Positions 1 through 6,806 are shown, counted from the first letter of the stretch. The stretch is DNA of 19,846 bases from Campylobacterales bacterium (GCA_027065635.1 JAMONQ010000012.1:1-19846); one strand, 5' to 3'. Made by a program: numbers and translations. The notes: generated by a model from the letters alone, not told the origin.

Positions 1-38
1 GCAGATAAAAGAGTTGCGAAAAGTACTTTTTTTACCAT
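1..38 (-). CDS. Start of an exported protein (partial, cut by window edge)
   Basis: Reading the minus strand, an ATG at 38-36 opens a frame that stays open to the edge and encodes MVKKVLFATLLS. Two lysines followed by a hydrophobic stretch is the usual start of a Sec signal peptide, so the product is probably exported. No strong ribosome binding site is visible; the upstream bases are AAGGCGCTCTATC. It lies downstream of the porin and its terminator, in the same direction. Only 12 codons are visible, so neither function nor family can be given. Confidence 0.45.
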   Translation of the reverse strand, partial: MVKKVLFATLLS

Positions 39-88
39 GATAGAGCGCCTTTTTTAAAGCAATTGTAGCGTATTTGAAGTTAGGGCAT

Positions 89-120
89 AAAAAAAGCCGC
101 CCCCTTCGAAAGGGAGCGGC
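89..120 (-). terminator. Rho-independent terminator of the porin gene
   Basis: On the minus strand a GC-rich stem (GCCGCTCCC pairing with GGGGGCGGC, one mismatch-like position, small loop TTTCGAA) is followed directly by a run of seven T. It sits 26 bases beyond the porin stop codon, the classic position and form of an intrinsic terminator. Confidence 0.9.
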
Positions 121-146
121 ATAAGAAGAGATCGTATAACTCTCTA

Positions 147-1355
147 TTAGAAGTTGTAAGTCAGATAGACCTGTACCATGTTGTCGCTTTCGCCCAGATC
201 GGTATTGATATAAGCGAGTGTCGTATCCAAAGATCCGAAAGATTTGGAAGCGGTAACAGTGAGCTCAGTCATATCGTCACCCGTTGCATGATCGGCATTG
301 GTGTAATAGACTGCGAAGTCAGCAACATCGTGCATCTCATACTCGGCTTCAAGCGTGTAAGAGTCTGTATCGGAAGCTGTTACATGTCCATACGCCCACC
401 AGGCTTCGGTATAGATCTTGGAAGCGCCTGTGTTTGTTGCAGTGTTCCAACCGGCACCGGCTGAAGATTTGTCGCTCGAAGAGTAGGAAGCTCCCAATGA
501 GAGTCCGTTCTCCATAGCGTAACCCACTTTTACAGCCCAGATAGAGCCGTCTTCAAGAGTAGCGTCATTCAGATCGAGAGTAGCGTACTGTGCACCGAGA
601 GTAAGACCTTTGAGCTCGTCTTCGAGTGCGATATCGGCTTGCAGCCACAAAGCTGTAGCTACATCGTTGACATCATAGTACCACGCCTGAGCGGTAGTCA
701 TAGGAAGTGCAGTAGTCACGGCACCAAATGCGTAAGCTCCGTCTTGCTGATATGTTCCGAAAGGATCGTTACCGTTTTGTGCATTGTTTACTACTCCGGC
801 GAGAGCAGCTATCGGGGCTGTTGCAGAATTCGGGTTTCCGATTGTAGGCGTAGCGCTTGTTCCGTTACCGCGACCTACCCATGCCGCTACCAGAGTAGTA
901 TCGGGGATATCGTTGTTCAGAACCACTGCCGCATCGAAAGTGTTCTGTGCGATAGACCATGTCTCTGTAAACGCGAGAGGTGTGTCGAGAGTCTGGCGAC
1001 CCACTTTTACAGTGGTATTGGCGATCTTTTTGGCGAGCCACGCTTCGCTTACCCACCACTGGTTGCTAAGGCCGGCATCCCATACCTCGCTTACGAGGTT
1101 GTTTTCAAGACCAAGAGTGTTGAGCATCGTTACACCGATTTTACCGGCCACACCGTCCGCAAGATCCGCGCTTGCAGCGATATCCAGAGCCGCCTGACCT
1201 GCAGATGAATCTTGCGAGAACAGATCGCCGTTGTGCGCATCGGTTGTGCTATAGTAAAGCTTGGCGTCACCGCTCACTTTGATATTTTGAACATCCGCAA
1301 ATGCAGATACTCCCATTGCCATAATAGCCGCAAGGCTCAGTTTTGCAAATTTCAT
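147..1355 (-). CDS. Outer-membrane porin, Campylobacterota major-porin type
   Basis: A 402-residue beta-barrel porin forming diffusion channels in the outer membrane. Residues 1-20 (MKFAKLSLAAIMAMGVSAFA) are a signal peptide ending in an AFA cleavage site. The mature protein shows alternating polar/hydrophobic segments rich in aromatic residues and ends in YNF, the terminal aromatic signal for barrel insertion by BAM. The segment around VGRQTLDTPLAF followed by NNDIPDTTLVAAW resembles the OprD/MOMP-like porins of epsilonproteobacteria. Start: AAGGAG lies five bases upstream of the ATG. It has its own promoter and terminator, so it is probably transcribed alone and strongly. The substrate cannot be told from sequence. 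Confidence 0.85.
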   Translation of the reverse strand: MKFAKLSLAAIMAMGVSAFADVQNIKVSGDAKLYYSTTDAHNGDLFSQDSSAGQAALDIAASADLADGVAGKIGVTMLNTLGLENNLVSEVWDAGLSNQWWVSEAWLAKKIANTTVKVGRQTLDTPLAFTETWSIAQNTFDAAVVLNNDIPDTTLVAAWVGRGNGTSATPTIGNPNSATAPIAALAGVVNNAQNGNDPFGTYQQDGAYAFGAVTTALPMTTAQAWYYDVNDVATALWLQADIALEDELKGLTLGAQYATLDLNDATLEDGSIWAVKVGYAMENGLSLGASYSSSDKSSAGAGWNTATNTGASKIYTEAWWAYGHVTASDTDSYTLEAEYEMHDVADFAVYYTNADHATGDDMTELTVTASKSFGSLDTTLAYINTDLGESDNMVQVYLTYNF

Positions 1356-1394
1356 TCCTACTCCTTAGGGGTTATTTGTTAGCTTGCAAGCGCC

Positions 1395-1400
1395 ATTATA
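1395..1400 (-). promoter_or_regulatory. -10 element of the porin promoter
   Basis: Perfect TATAAT on the minus strand, 40 bases upstream of the porin start codon, giving a predicted transcript start near 1388. No convincing -35 box is present, as is common for sigma-70 promoters in Campylobacterota. Confidence 0.65.
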
Positions 1401-1424
1401 TCATACGGTAAACTTAAACCGCCA

Positions 1425-1460
1425 TTATTACGCATAAATAAGGGTTATTATGCATATTTA
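1425..1460 (-). promoter_or_regulatory. Tandem 16-bp repeat upstream of the porin promoter (candidate operator)
   Basis: Two copies of the pattern TTATTANGCATANNTA lie at 1425-1440 and 1445-1460, exactly 20 bp apart start to start, about two helical turns. Each contains a near-palindromic core close to TTATGCATAA. Relative to the predicted porin transcript start they centre near -44 and -64, positions typical of activator sites. The binding protein is unknown. Confidence 0.4.
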
Positions 1461-1476
1461 TTACCTTACGTGACGC

Positions 1477-2298
1477 TTATTTTAACTTATCCCAACGAAG
1501 TACGGCCTTGCCCTCCTCTTCATCTATCGCAGCCATTCCCATTATGTTATATCCGGCATCTACATAGTGTATCTCGCCGGTAACGCCGGATGCAAGCGGG
1601 CTTAAAAGATACATCGCACTGTTGCCTACCTCGTCGATAGTGACATTGCGTCCCAGGGGGGCGTTCGCTTCGTTCCATCTCAAAATGGACCTGAAGTCAC
1701 CAATTCCGCTGGCGGCAAGCGTCTTTATCGGACCGGCGCTTATAGCGTTTACCCGTATACCCTTCTGCGCTCCAAGGTCTGCGGCGAGATAACGTACCGA
1801 AGCCTCGAGTGCAGCCTTGGCTACACCCATTACGTTGTAATTGGGAATAACCCTTTCGGCTCCAAGATAGCTTAGAGTCAATATTGAAGCGTTTTGATTA
1901 AGGAGCGGATACATCCGGCGGCTAAGCTCTATCAGGCTATATACGGAGATATTCATAGCCACTTCGAAAGCCTCCTTGCTCGTATTCACAAAAGGCTCGC
2001 TAAGCGCCGCCTTCGGAGCGAATGCCACCGCATGCACCACAAAGTCGAATGTACCCCACCGCTCTTTCAGGCTCTCGGCCAGCGCTTCGAATTGTTCCGG
2101 CTTGCTCACGTCAAGCGGATAGACCATATCGCTGCCAAACTCGGCAGCAATCGGCTCAACACGCTTTTTAAGAGCATCGTTCAGATACGTAAAGGCCAGC
2201 TCGGCACCCTGCTTGTAGCACGCATTTGCAATACCGTATGCTATGGACTTGTTGTTGGCGACCCCGACGATGAGGCCTCGTTTGCCTTTCATGATCAT
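1477..2298 (-). CDS. fabI: Enoyl-[acyl-carrier-protein] reductase (NADH), FabI
   Basis: Catalyses the last, NADH-dependent step of each elongation cycle in type II fatty-acid synthesis, reducing trans-2-enoyl-ACP; cytoplasmic; the target of triclosan and isoniazid-type inhibitors. The 273 residues match the family length. Near the N-terminus GLIVGVANNKSIAYGIA is the FabI-specific dinucleotide-binding signature. Tyr154 and Lys161 form the Tyr-x6-Lys catalytic pair, with Tyr144 before them. The ATG at 2298 has AAAGGA five bases upstream; a second in-frame ATG two codons later is a less well-spaced alternative. It is the last gene of the gap-pgk-tpiA-fabI operon, now separated from tpiA by an inserted element. 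No terminator is visible after it. Confidence 0.96.
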   Translation of the reverse strand: MIMKGKRGLIVGVANNKSIAYGIANACYKQGAELAFTYLNDALKKRVEPIAAEFGSDMVYPLDVSKPEQFEALAESLKERWGTFDFVVHAVAFAPKAALSEPFVNTSKEAFEVAMNISVYSLIELSRRMYPLLNQNASILTLSYLGAERVIPNYNVMGVAKAALEASVRYLAADLGAQKGIRVNAISAGPIKTLAASGIGDFRSILRWNEANAPLGRNVTIDEVGNSAMYLLSPLASGVTGEIHYVDAGYNIMGMAAIDEEEGKAVLRWDKLK

Positions 2299-2312
2299 CT
2301 TTTTCCTTTTGA

Positions 2313-2344
2313 GTGAAAAGTTAAAAACTAAAAACTAAAAGTTT
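2313..2344. repeat. Left 32-bp terminal inverted repeat
   Basis: Begins gtgaaaagtt and ends actaaaagttt; the reverse complement is found at 2759-2790 with one difference, at position 11 of the arm. It is A-rich and contains the short internal repeat aaaacta. It ends 14 bases upstream of the fabI start codon, leaving the fabI ribosome binding site intact. Confidence 0.9.
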
Positions 2345-2373
2345 CGGAGGCGACTTTGCCGCTTCCATACACT

Positions 2374-2733
2374 TTAGCTTTGAGTTTTCAACGTTTTAAG
2401 ACTCGATACCAGCAACCTGACAAGTTCGTCGGCATCGGGCTTGATACTTTCAAACATTCTATCATTTAAATATTGAGCATCGTGTAAGAGCATCAGCCAG
2501 TAGTTCGCTTCATTCGCCTCTTTTAGACCGATATGCAGTTTGTTGATAAAATCGGCTCTGGACTGGGCAAACTCCGCTTCATAAATCGATGCTCCTACCG
2601 CCGTCCCGCTACGTAGCAGCTGCCGACTCAGAACAAACTCCCGCTTTTCATCCTGAAGCCAGCGGCTGAGTTTCACGATACGGAGGGCAAAAGCATAACT
2701 CTTTTTCCGCAGTACACTCTCATTCGCATCCAT
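2374..2733 (-). CDS. Four-helix-bundle protein of the S23/IVS family
   Basis: A 119-residue, mostly helical protein. Residues 41-53 (RSGTAVGASIYEA) and 61-80 (beginning DFINKLHIGLKEA and ending NYWL) are the two signature helices of the S23 ribosomal-RNA-intervening-sequence/four-helix-bundle family. The same fold occurs in Avd, the accessory protein of diversity-generating retroelements, but no reverse transcriptase or variable repeat is present here. The precise biochemical role of these proteins is unknown; a basic surface suited to nucleic-acid contact is likely. No good ribosome binding site precedes the ATG (CACGGACATTTT), so expression may be weak or coupled to structure in the transcript. 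It is the only gene in the inverted-repeat element. Confidence 0.88.
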   Translation of the reverse strand: MDANESVLRKKSYAFALRIVKLSRWLQDEKREFVLSRQLLRSGTAVGASIYEAEFAQSRADFINKLHIGLKEANEANYWLMLLHDAQYLNDRMFESIKPDADELVRLLVSSLKTLKTQS

Positions 2734-2758
2734 AAAATGTCCGTGAAACGGTTCACCA

Positions 2759-2790
2759 AAACTTTTAGTTTTTAGTTTTCAACTTTTCAC
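2759..2790. repeat. Right 32-bp terminal inverted repeat, overlapping the end of tpiA
   Basis: Mirror copy of the repeat at 2313-2344. Its outer 12 bases supply the last codons of tpiA on the minus strand, GTG AAA AGT TGA (Val-Lys-Ser-stop). The one base differing between arms falls in this stop codon, where either G (TGA) or A (TAA) still gives a stop. Confidence 0.88.
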
Positions 2791-3492
2791 TATCTCCAGC
2801 ATGGAAACCATGCTGGAGATCTCCCAACTCGCCGTTCCGATCAGTGCACCGTCGCATCCTGGTACCGAGAGAATCTCGCCAATGTTTGCCGGTTTGACGC
2901 TGCCGCCATAAAGAAGCGGGCGGTCGCTGAGAGCCTTGATCGTAGCGTGGGTTTTCTCTATCAGTTCAGGTGTTGCCGTTTTACCCGTACCTATAGCCCA
3001 TACAGGCTCATACGCCAGTATCAGATTTTCATACCTTGTATCGATCCCGTCGAGTTGCTCCACAAGATAGCGACGCACAGCGTCATCCCCGGCTTCACGG
3101 ACCTCCAGCGGCTCGCCTATACAATAGAATATACAAAAACCCCGCTCTTTGAACCAGGTGAATTTCTCGGAAATAAACTCCTGGCTCTCTTTTAGTATAT
3201 GACGTCTCTCGCTGTGACCTATAAGCACGGTATCTATACCGAACTCATCGAGCTGCTCCAGCCCGATCTCTCCCGTAAACGATCCCTTGACGGTCGGATA
3301 GGCGTTCTGTACCCCTATCTTTATTCCGCTTTTTATGTCGAAACTGTCAAGAGCGGTGAAGGGAGGAAATATGTATACAGGAGTATCCACACCGTTTTCC
3401 GCCATGAAAGAGTCGAGCCTGGCAATATACTCTGCACTCGAGCGTCGCGTATGGTTGGTCTTGAAATTGGCCGCTATGATTTTGCTACTCAT
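2779..3492 (-). CDS. tpiA: Triosephosphate isomerase
   Basis: Interconverts dihydroxyacetone phosphate and glyceraldehyde 3-phosphate in glycolysis/gluconeogenesis. Catalytic residues are visible: Asn9 and Lys11 (AANFKTN), His93 (IGHSERR) and Glu162 (AYEPVWAIGTG, leading into the flexible loop 6), then the phosphate-binding GGSVKPAN. The 237 residues fit the short epsilonproteobacterial TIM. Start: the open frame runs further upstream but inside pgk; MSSKIIAANF from the ATG at 3492 (or the adjacent ATG at 3495) is the family-like N-terminus and overlaps the pgk stop region. The last three residues (VKS) and the stop codon come from the inverted repeat of the neighbouring element, so the native C-terminus was probably altered slightly. 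Confidence 0.95.
   Translation of the reverse strand: MSSKIIAANFKTNHTRRSSAEYIARLDSFMAENGVDTPVYIFPPFTALDSFDIKSGIKIGVQNAYPTVKGSFTGEIGLEQLDEFGIDTVLIGHSERRHILKESQEFISEKFTWFKERGFCIFYCIGEPLEVREAGDDAVRRYLVEQLDGIDTRYENLILAYEPVWAIGTGKTATPELIEKTHATIKALSDRPLLYGGSVKPANIGEILSVPGCDGALIGTASWEISSMVSMLEIVKS
2792..2820. repeat. Perfect 13-bp inverted repeat with 3-base loop in the tpiA 3' end
   Basis: The arms ATCTCCAGCATGG and CCATGCTGGAGAT pair without mismatch around a 3-base loop. It lies one base outside the right inverted repeat of the IVS-like element and inside tpiA, encoding roughly the residues ISSMVSMLEI. It is not followed by a T-run on either strand, so it is not a standard intrinsic terminator. 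An overlapping palindrome GGAGATCTCC (2815-2824) allows alternative pairing. Confidence 0.85.
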
Positions 3493-4690
3493 CATCACCG
3501 TCCACTTCCAGTGCGGCGATACCCGGCAGAGTCTTGCCCTCAAGAAGCTCCAGACTCGCCCCGCCGCCGGTAGATATGAATGTCATCTCGTCATCCACGC
3601 CGACGCGCTGAATCAGATCCGCGGTATCGCCGCCTCCGATTATCTTCGTAGCATACGACTCCGCTACATAGTTGGCCAGCTTGAAGCTTCCCCTCGCGAA
3701 CTTGTCCATTTCATACACCCCCATCGGACCGTTCCAAAGGATAGTCTGCACATCGCTTAGAGCCTCTCTAAAGAGCCTGGTGGAAGCGAGGCCTATATCA
3801 AGACCTATCCACTCTTTGGGAATCTCCTGGAATGTGACATATTTTACCTGGGCATCCTCTTTGAATTCCGGCGCGACTACAAAGTCCACCGGAAGGTAGA
3901 ATTTCACACCGAGCCTCTTGGCTTCGTCCATGATATGGCGGGCATCTTCGAGAAGATCGTCTTCGACAAGAGAGTTGCCCACCTCGTAGCCGCGCGCCTT
4001 CCAGAATGTAAATGCCATGGCCCCGCCTATAACCATCTTGTCCACCTTGGGAAGAAGGTTGATCAACGCTTCGAGCTTCCCGGATACTTTGCTTCCGCCG
4101 ACTATCGCCATAAACGGTCTTGTCGGTTTCTTCAAAAGCTTGTGGAAATACTTGATCTCTTTTTGGAGAAGAAAGCCTGCACCCTTGTGGCTGTTGTCGA
4201 AATAGTGGGTGATCGCCTCTACCGAAGCGTGCGCTCTATGGCTTACGCCGAATGCGTCATTGATATAAAAACTGGCCATGGATGCCATCTTTTTGGCCAG
4301 TTCCGGATCGTTTTTTGTCTCGCCCGGCTCGAAACGCACATTTTCAAGCAGCAAAATCTCGCCGCTTTTTAGCTCTTGGGCCTTCTTCATGGCATCCGGT
4401 CCTACCACATCCTCTGCAAGTTTGATCTCATGATGCAAAAGCGCCTGCAGTCTTTTTGCCACAGGCTTCAATGAGAGCTTTTCGTCGACGACGCCCTTTG
4501 GCCTGCCCATATGACTCGCAAGAATTATCGCACACTCATGATCGAGGCAGTAGCGTATAGTCTGCATCGCCGCGCGGATCCTTCTATCGTCGGTAATGTT
4601 TCCGAACTCGTCGAGAGGCACATTGAAGTCGCACCGTATAAATACCTTTTCACCGGCAAGTTCGAGATCTTTAATCGTCAAAAGTTTCAT
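3485..4690 (-). CDS. pgk: Phosphoglycerate kinase
   Basis: Transfers phosphate between 1,3-bisphosphoglycerate and ADP in glycolysis, reversible in autotrophic carbon flow. The protein has 401 residues, the usual length. Residues 17-26 (FIRCDFNVPL) with Arg19, Asp21 and Asn23, and 60-66 (HMGRPKG) with His60 and Arg63, bind the triose substrate. The C-terminal half carries the nucleotide site: NGPMGVYE, GGGDTA and TGGGASLELLEG. AAAGGA precedes the ATG by a normal distance. It follows gap by 21 bases and overlaps the start of tpiA, so the three are one transcript. Confidence 0.97.
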   Translation of the reverse strand: MKLLTIKDLELAGEKVFIRCDFNVPLDEFGNITDDRRIRAAMQTIRYCLDHECAIILASHMGRPKGVVDEKLSLKPVAKRLQALLHHEIKLAEDVVGPDAMKKAQELKSGEILLLENVRFEPGETKNDPELAKKMASMASFYINDAFGVSHRAHASVEAITHYFDNSHKGAGFLLQKEIKYFHKLLKKPTRPFMAIVGGSKVSGKLEALINLLPKVDKMVIGGAMAFTFWKARGYEVGNSLVEDDLLEDARHIMDEAKRLGVKFYLPVDFVVAPEFKEDAQVKYVTFQEIPKEWIGLDIGLASTRLFREALSDVQTILWNGPMGVYEMDKFARGSFKLANYVAESYATKIIGGGDTADLIQRVGVDDEMTFISTGGGASLELLEGKTLPGIAALEVDGDDE

Positions 4691-4711
4691 CTGCTTCCTT
4701 TGATAAGATTT

Positions 4712-5707
4712 CTATTTCGTTATATATAGAGCCATCTCCACGAGCCTGTTGGCATAGCCCCACTCGTTGTCGTACCACGCCATGATCTTCAGCATGTTTC
4801 CTCCCACGACCTGGGTAAGATCTTCCGCGACTATGGCGCTTCTTGGATCACCGCAGAAATCCTGGCTGACACCGTAACGGCTATCTATACCGAGAATCCC
4901 GCGCAACTCGCCTCTGGCCTGTTCCAGAAAGAGCAAGTTTACCTCCTCCGCGCTCGTATCCTTTTCGAGAACGAGATTCAGGTCCATCAGGGAAACATCG
5001 GGAGTCGGTACACGCACACTCTGTCCGTGAAGCCTCCCTTTCAAAGAGGGAAGAACCTTGTATATCGCCTCTGCCGCGTGGGTCGAGGTCGGTACCAGAT
5101 TGACAGCTGCCGCACGACATCGGCGCAACTCCCTGGAAGAGGCGGCATCCATCAGACTCTGACCGCCCGTATAGGCGTGTATCGTCGTCATCAAACCGCT
5201 TTTAATACCGTAGGTCTCATCTATGATCCGGGCGATAGGGCCGAGGCAGTTCGTTGTGCAGCTGGCGTTGGAGATTATCTCTTCCCCTCTATACTCTTTG
5301 GCGTTGACGCCGAAGACATATGTAGGTGTATCGTCCTCCGCAGGTGCCGATATGATGACACGCTTGGCGCCGTGCCTGATGTGCGTCTGTACTATATCCC
5401 GCCTCAGAAAACGCCCGCTGCACTCCAAAACCACATCCGCACCCTCTTCGGCGAATCTGAGGCGTGCAGGATCCGGCTCCCGAAAAACCTTGATGCGCCT
5501 CTGCCCAATTACAAGCATACCGTTTTCAAAAAATACCTCTTCATCGAACGGCCCGTGAACCGAATCGAAGCGGGTAAGATACTCTATACTTTTTGGATCG
5601 GCCAAATCGTTGATCGCAACCAGTTCCACATCTTCACGTCTGGATACGATGCGGGCCACACTGCGTCCGATGCGTCCATATCCGTTGATTGCAATCTTCA
5701 AAGCCAA
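4712..5707 (-). CDS. gap: Glyceraldehyde-3-phosphate dehydrogenase (type I)
   Basis: Oxidises glyceraldehyde 3-phosphate to 1,3-bisphosphoglycerate with NAD. Residues 7-14 (INGYGRIG) form the Rossmann loop. Asp34 in AINDLAD, the usual adenosine-ribose ligand, suggests NAD preference. SNASCTTNCLGP holds the catalytic Cys150, and His177 (TTIHAYTGG) is its partner. The 331 residues are normal. The start is a TTG at 5707 with AAGGA about seven bases upstream; an in-frame stop lies close upstream and no ATG is available. Oddity: residues 207-212 read TSTHAA where most GAPDHs have a glycine (TGAA) in the inorganic-phosphate site, and the usual following lysine is glutamate. First gene of the operon, divergent from nadD. 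Confidence 0.96.
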   Translation of the reverse strand: MALKIAINGYGRIGRSVARIVSRREDVELVAINDLADPKSIEYLTRFDSVHGPFDEEVFFENGMLVIGQRRIKVFREPDPARLRFAEEGADVVLECSGRFLRRDIVQTHIRHGAKRVIISAPAEDDTPTYVFGVNAKEYRGEEIISNASCTTNCLGPIARIIDETYGIKSGLMTTIHAYTGGQSLMDAASSRELRRCRAAAVNLVPTSTHAAEAIYKVLPSLKGRLHGQSVRVPTPDVSLMDLNLVLEKDTSAEEVNLLFLEQARGELRGILGIDSRYGVSQDFCGDPRSAIVAEDLTQVVGGNMLKIMAWYDNEWGYANRLVEMALYITK

Positions 5708-5758
5708 TGGAGTTTCCTTGATACCGAAATATTAGGCTCGATTTTATCCAAAGAAGTG

Positions 5759-5764
5759 TATAAT
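5759..5764 (+). promoter_or_regulatory. -10 element of the nadD promoter
   Basis: Perfect TATAAT preceded by TG, ending nine bases before the nadD ATG. Transcription would begin at about 5771-5774, leaving essentially no leader. No Shine-Dalgarno sequence is present between this box and the ATG. Confidence 0.55.
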
Positions 5765-5773
5765 TATTATTAA

Positions 5774-6331
5774 ATGAAAAAGAAAAAAGCGGCAATATTC
5801 GGCGGAAGCTTCGACCCGCCCCATTTCGGTCATATAGAGGTGATGAAAAAGGCGCTCGAAACCCTCGATATCGACAGACTCATAGTAGTACCGGCCTACG
5901 TGAGCCCTTTCAAAAAAGGTCACTCCGCACCGCCGAAACTGCGTCTTGAGTGGCTTCGCAAAATAACCGGTTTCGATCCGAGAATCGAAGTGAGTGACTA
6001 CGAGATCGAAAAAGAGGGCAAATCATACACTTTCGATACAGTCGCCCATTTCAAATACTTTTTTGATACAATTTACCTCATCATCGGAGCGGACAATCTC
6101 AAAACTCTTGAAAAATGGCACAGATTCGAAGATCTCGAGAAGATGGTTCGCTGGGTGGTTGCGTCACGCTCCGACGAGCCGATTCCGGAAGGTTTCATTC
6201 TTCTGGATACGGATATGCCGATAAGCTCGACACAGTTGCGCAAAAATATCGATCCGGAATGGATCCCGGAAGCCATACGCGAAGAGGTGGTCCGTTTCTA
6301 TACCAAACAGCAAAGACAGGAGAGCAGTTGA
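5774..6331 (+). CDS. nadD: Nicotinate-nucleotide adenylyltransferase
   Basis: Joins nicotinate mononucleotide and ATP to form deamido-NAD, a step of NAD synthesis. Residues 9-20 (FGGSFDPPHFGH) are the nucleotidyltransferase signature with the His17-x-Gly-His20 motif; IIGADNL is the middle motif, and SSTQLRKN near the C-terminus is the ISSTxxR motif. At 185 residues it is complete. No ribosome binding site precedes the ATG and a TATAAT box sits just upstream, so a leaderless message is plausible. It shares the 66-bp divergent region with gap, and its stop codon overlaps the rsfS start, indicating translational coupling. Confidence 0.95.
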   Translation: MKKKKAAIFGGSFDPPHFGHIEVMKKALETLDIDRLIVVPAYVSPFKKGHSAPPKLRLEWLRKITGFDPRIEVSDYEIEKEGKSYTFDTVAHFKYFFDTIYLIIGADNLKTLEKWHRFEDLEKMVRWVVASRSDEPIPEGFILLDTDMPISSTQLRKNIDPEWIPEAIREEVVRFYTKQQRQESS

Positions 6332-6672
6332 ACAGCAATACAGAGCAAAGAATAGAGAGGATCATAGATACTCTCGATCAGAAAAAAGCGGAAGACATCC
6401 AGGTGTTCGATCTTAGAGAGAAGGAGTACCTGACACAGTTTGTGATCATCGCCACGACCCTTGGAGAGAAGCATACACTGGCGCTTTTGGGATATTTGAA
6501 AGATACTCTAAAGCCAGCGGGAGAGAAGTTTGTCGCCGTCGAAGAGGGTGAGCAGTGGACCATAGTCGATCTTGGAGATATCATGATCCACCTTATGGTT
6601 CCTTCATATAGAGCGAAATACAATATCGAAGAGTTTCTGGAGTCGCTACAAACAAAAGAGTCTTACTCTTGA
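6328..6672 (+). CDS. rsfS: Ribosome silencing factor RsfS
   Basis: RsfS binds ribosomal protein L14 on the large subunit and blocks subunit joining when nutrients are short. This 114-residue protein has the family core: the AEDIQVFDLR strand, FVIIATTLGEKH, then Trp77, Asp81, Gly-Asp84 and His88 (QWTIVDLGDIMIHLM) and the C-terminal Arg-x-x-Tyr98 before a helix. The start is taken as TTG at 6328, which overlaps the nadD stop as TTGA and has AGGAGA about seven bases upstream. The open frame extends further upstream only as an out-of-frame reading of nadD. nadD-rsfS pairing is common in bacteria. Confidence 0.93.
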   Translation: MNSNTEQRIERIIDTLDQKKAEDIQVFDLREKEYLTQFVIIATTLGEKHTLALLGYLKDTLKPAGEKFVAVEEGEQWTIVDLGDIMIHLMVPSYRAKYNIEEFLESLQTKESYS

Positions 6673-6718
6673 GCTCCGGACAGACCGGAACAGTCTGCAA
6701 GCTACTTGTCCGAAGCTC
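6671..6718 (+). terminator. Hairpin after rsfS, possible terminator
   Basis: GAGCTCCGGACA at 6671-6682 pairs with TGTCCGAAGCTC at 6707-6718 (12 positions, one mismatch), starting at the rsfS stop codon. The loop contains a small inner inverted repeat. There is no T-run, so it could be a rho-type end or an mRNA-stabilising structure. Confidence 0.35.
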
Positions 6719-6806
6719 TTGCGGATCGTATAAGCAAAAGGCGTTCCACTCGTAAAAAAGAGCGGAAGAGACGCTTGACCACTCCTTTGGAACGGGCTTT
6801 GCAAAG

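Larger units (their letters stand above)
2313..2790 (-). mobile_element. IVS-like element: inverted repeats flanking a four-helix-bundle gene
   Basis: A 478-bp unit bounded by 32-bp inverted repeats that match at 31 of 32 positions, with a single ORF inside in operon orientation. Its design resembles intervening sequences found in some bacterial 23S rRNA genes, which have complementary ends and encode an S23/four-helix-bundle protein. Here it sits between tpiA and fabI, genes I recall as adjacent in Campylobacter. No target-site duplication is evident. No transposase or recombinase is encoded, so movement would need to be in trans or RNA-based; mobility is inferred. Confidence 0.6.

Noticed and set aside
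2374..2733. Diversity-generating retroelement suggested by the Avd-like fold
   Set aside because: No reverse transcriptase, template repeat or variable repeat is nearby; the S23/IVS reading with flanking inverted repeats fits better.
2743..2756. Short palindrome-like gtgaaacggttcac before the four-helix-bundle gene
   Set aside because: Two mismatches and short length; could be chance and adds little to the larger repeats.
3493..3543. Longer N-terminus for triosephosphate isomerase
   Set aside because: The extension is an alternative frame of pgk and the family protein begins just before the Asn9/Lys11 motif.
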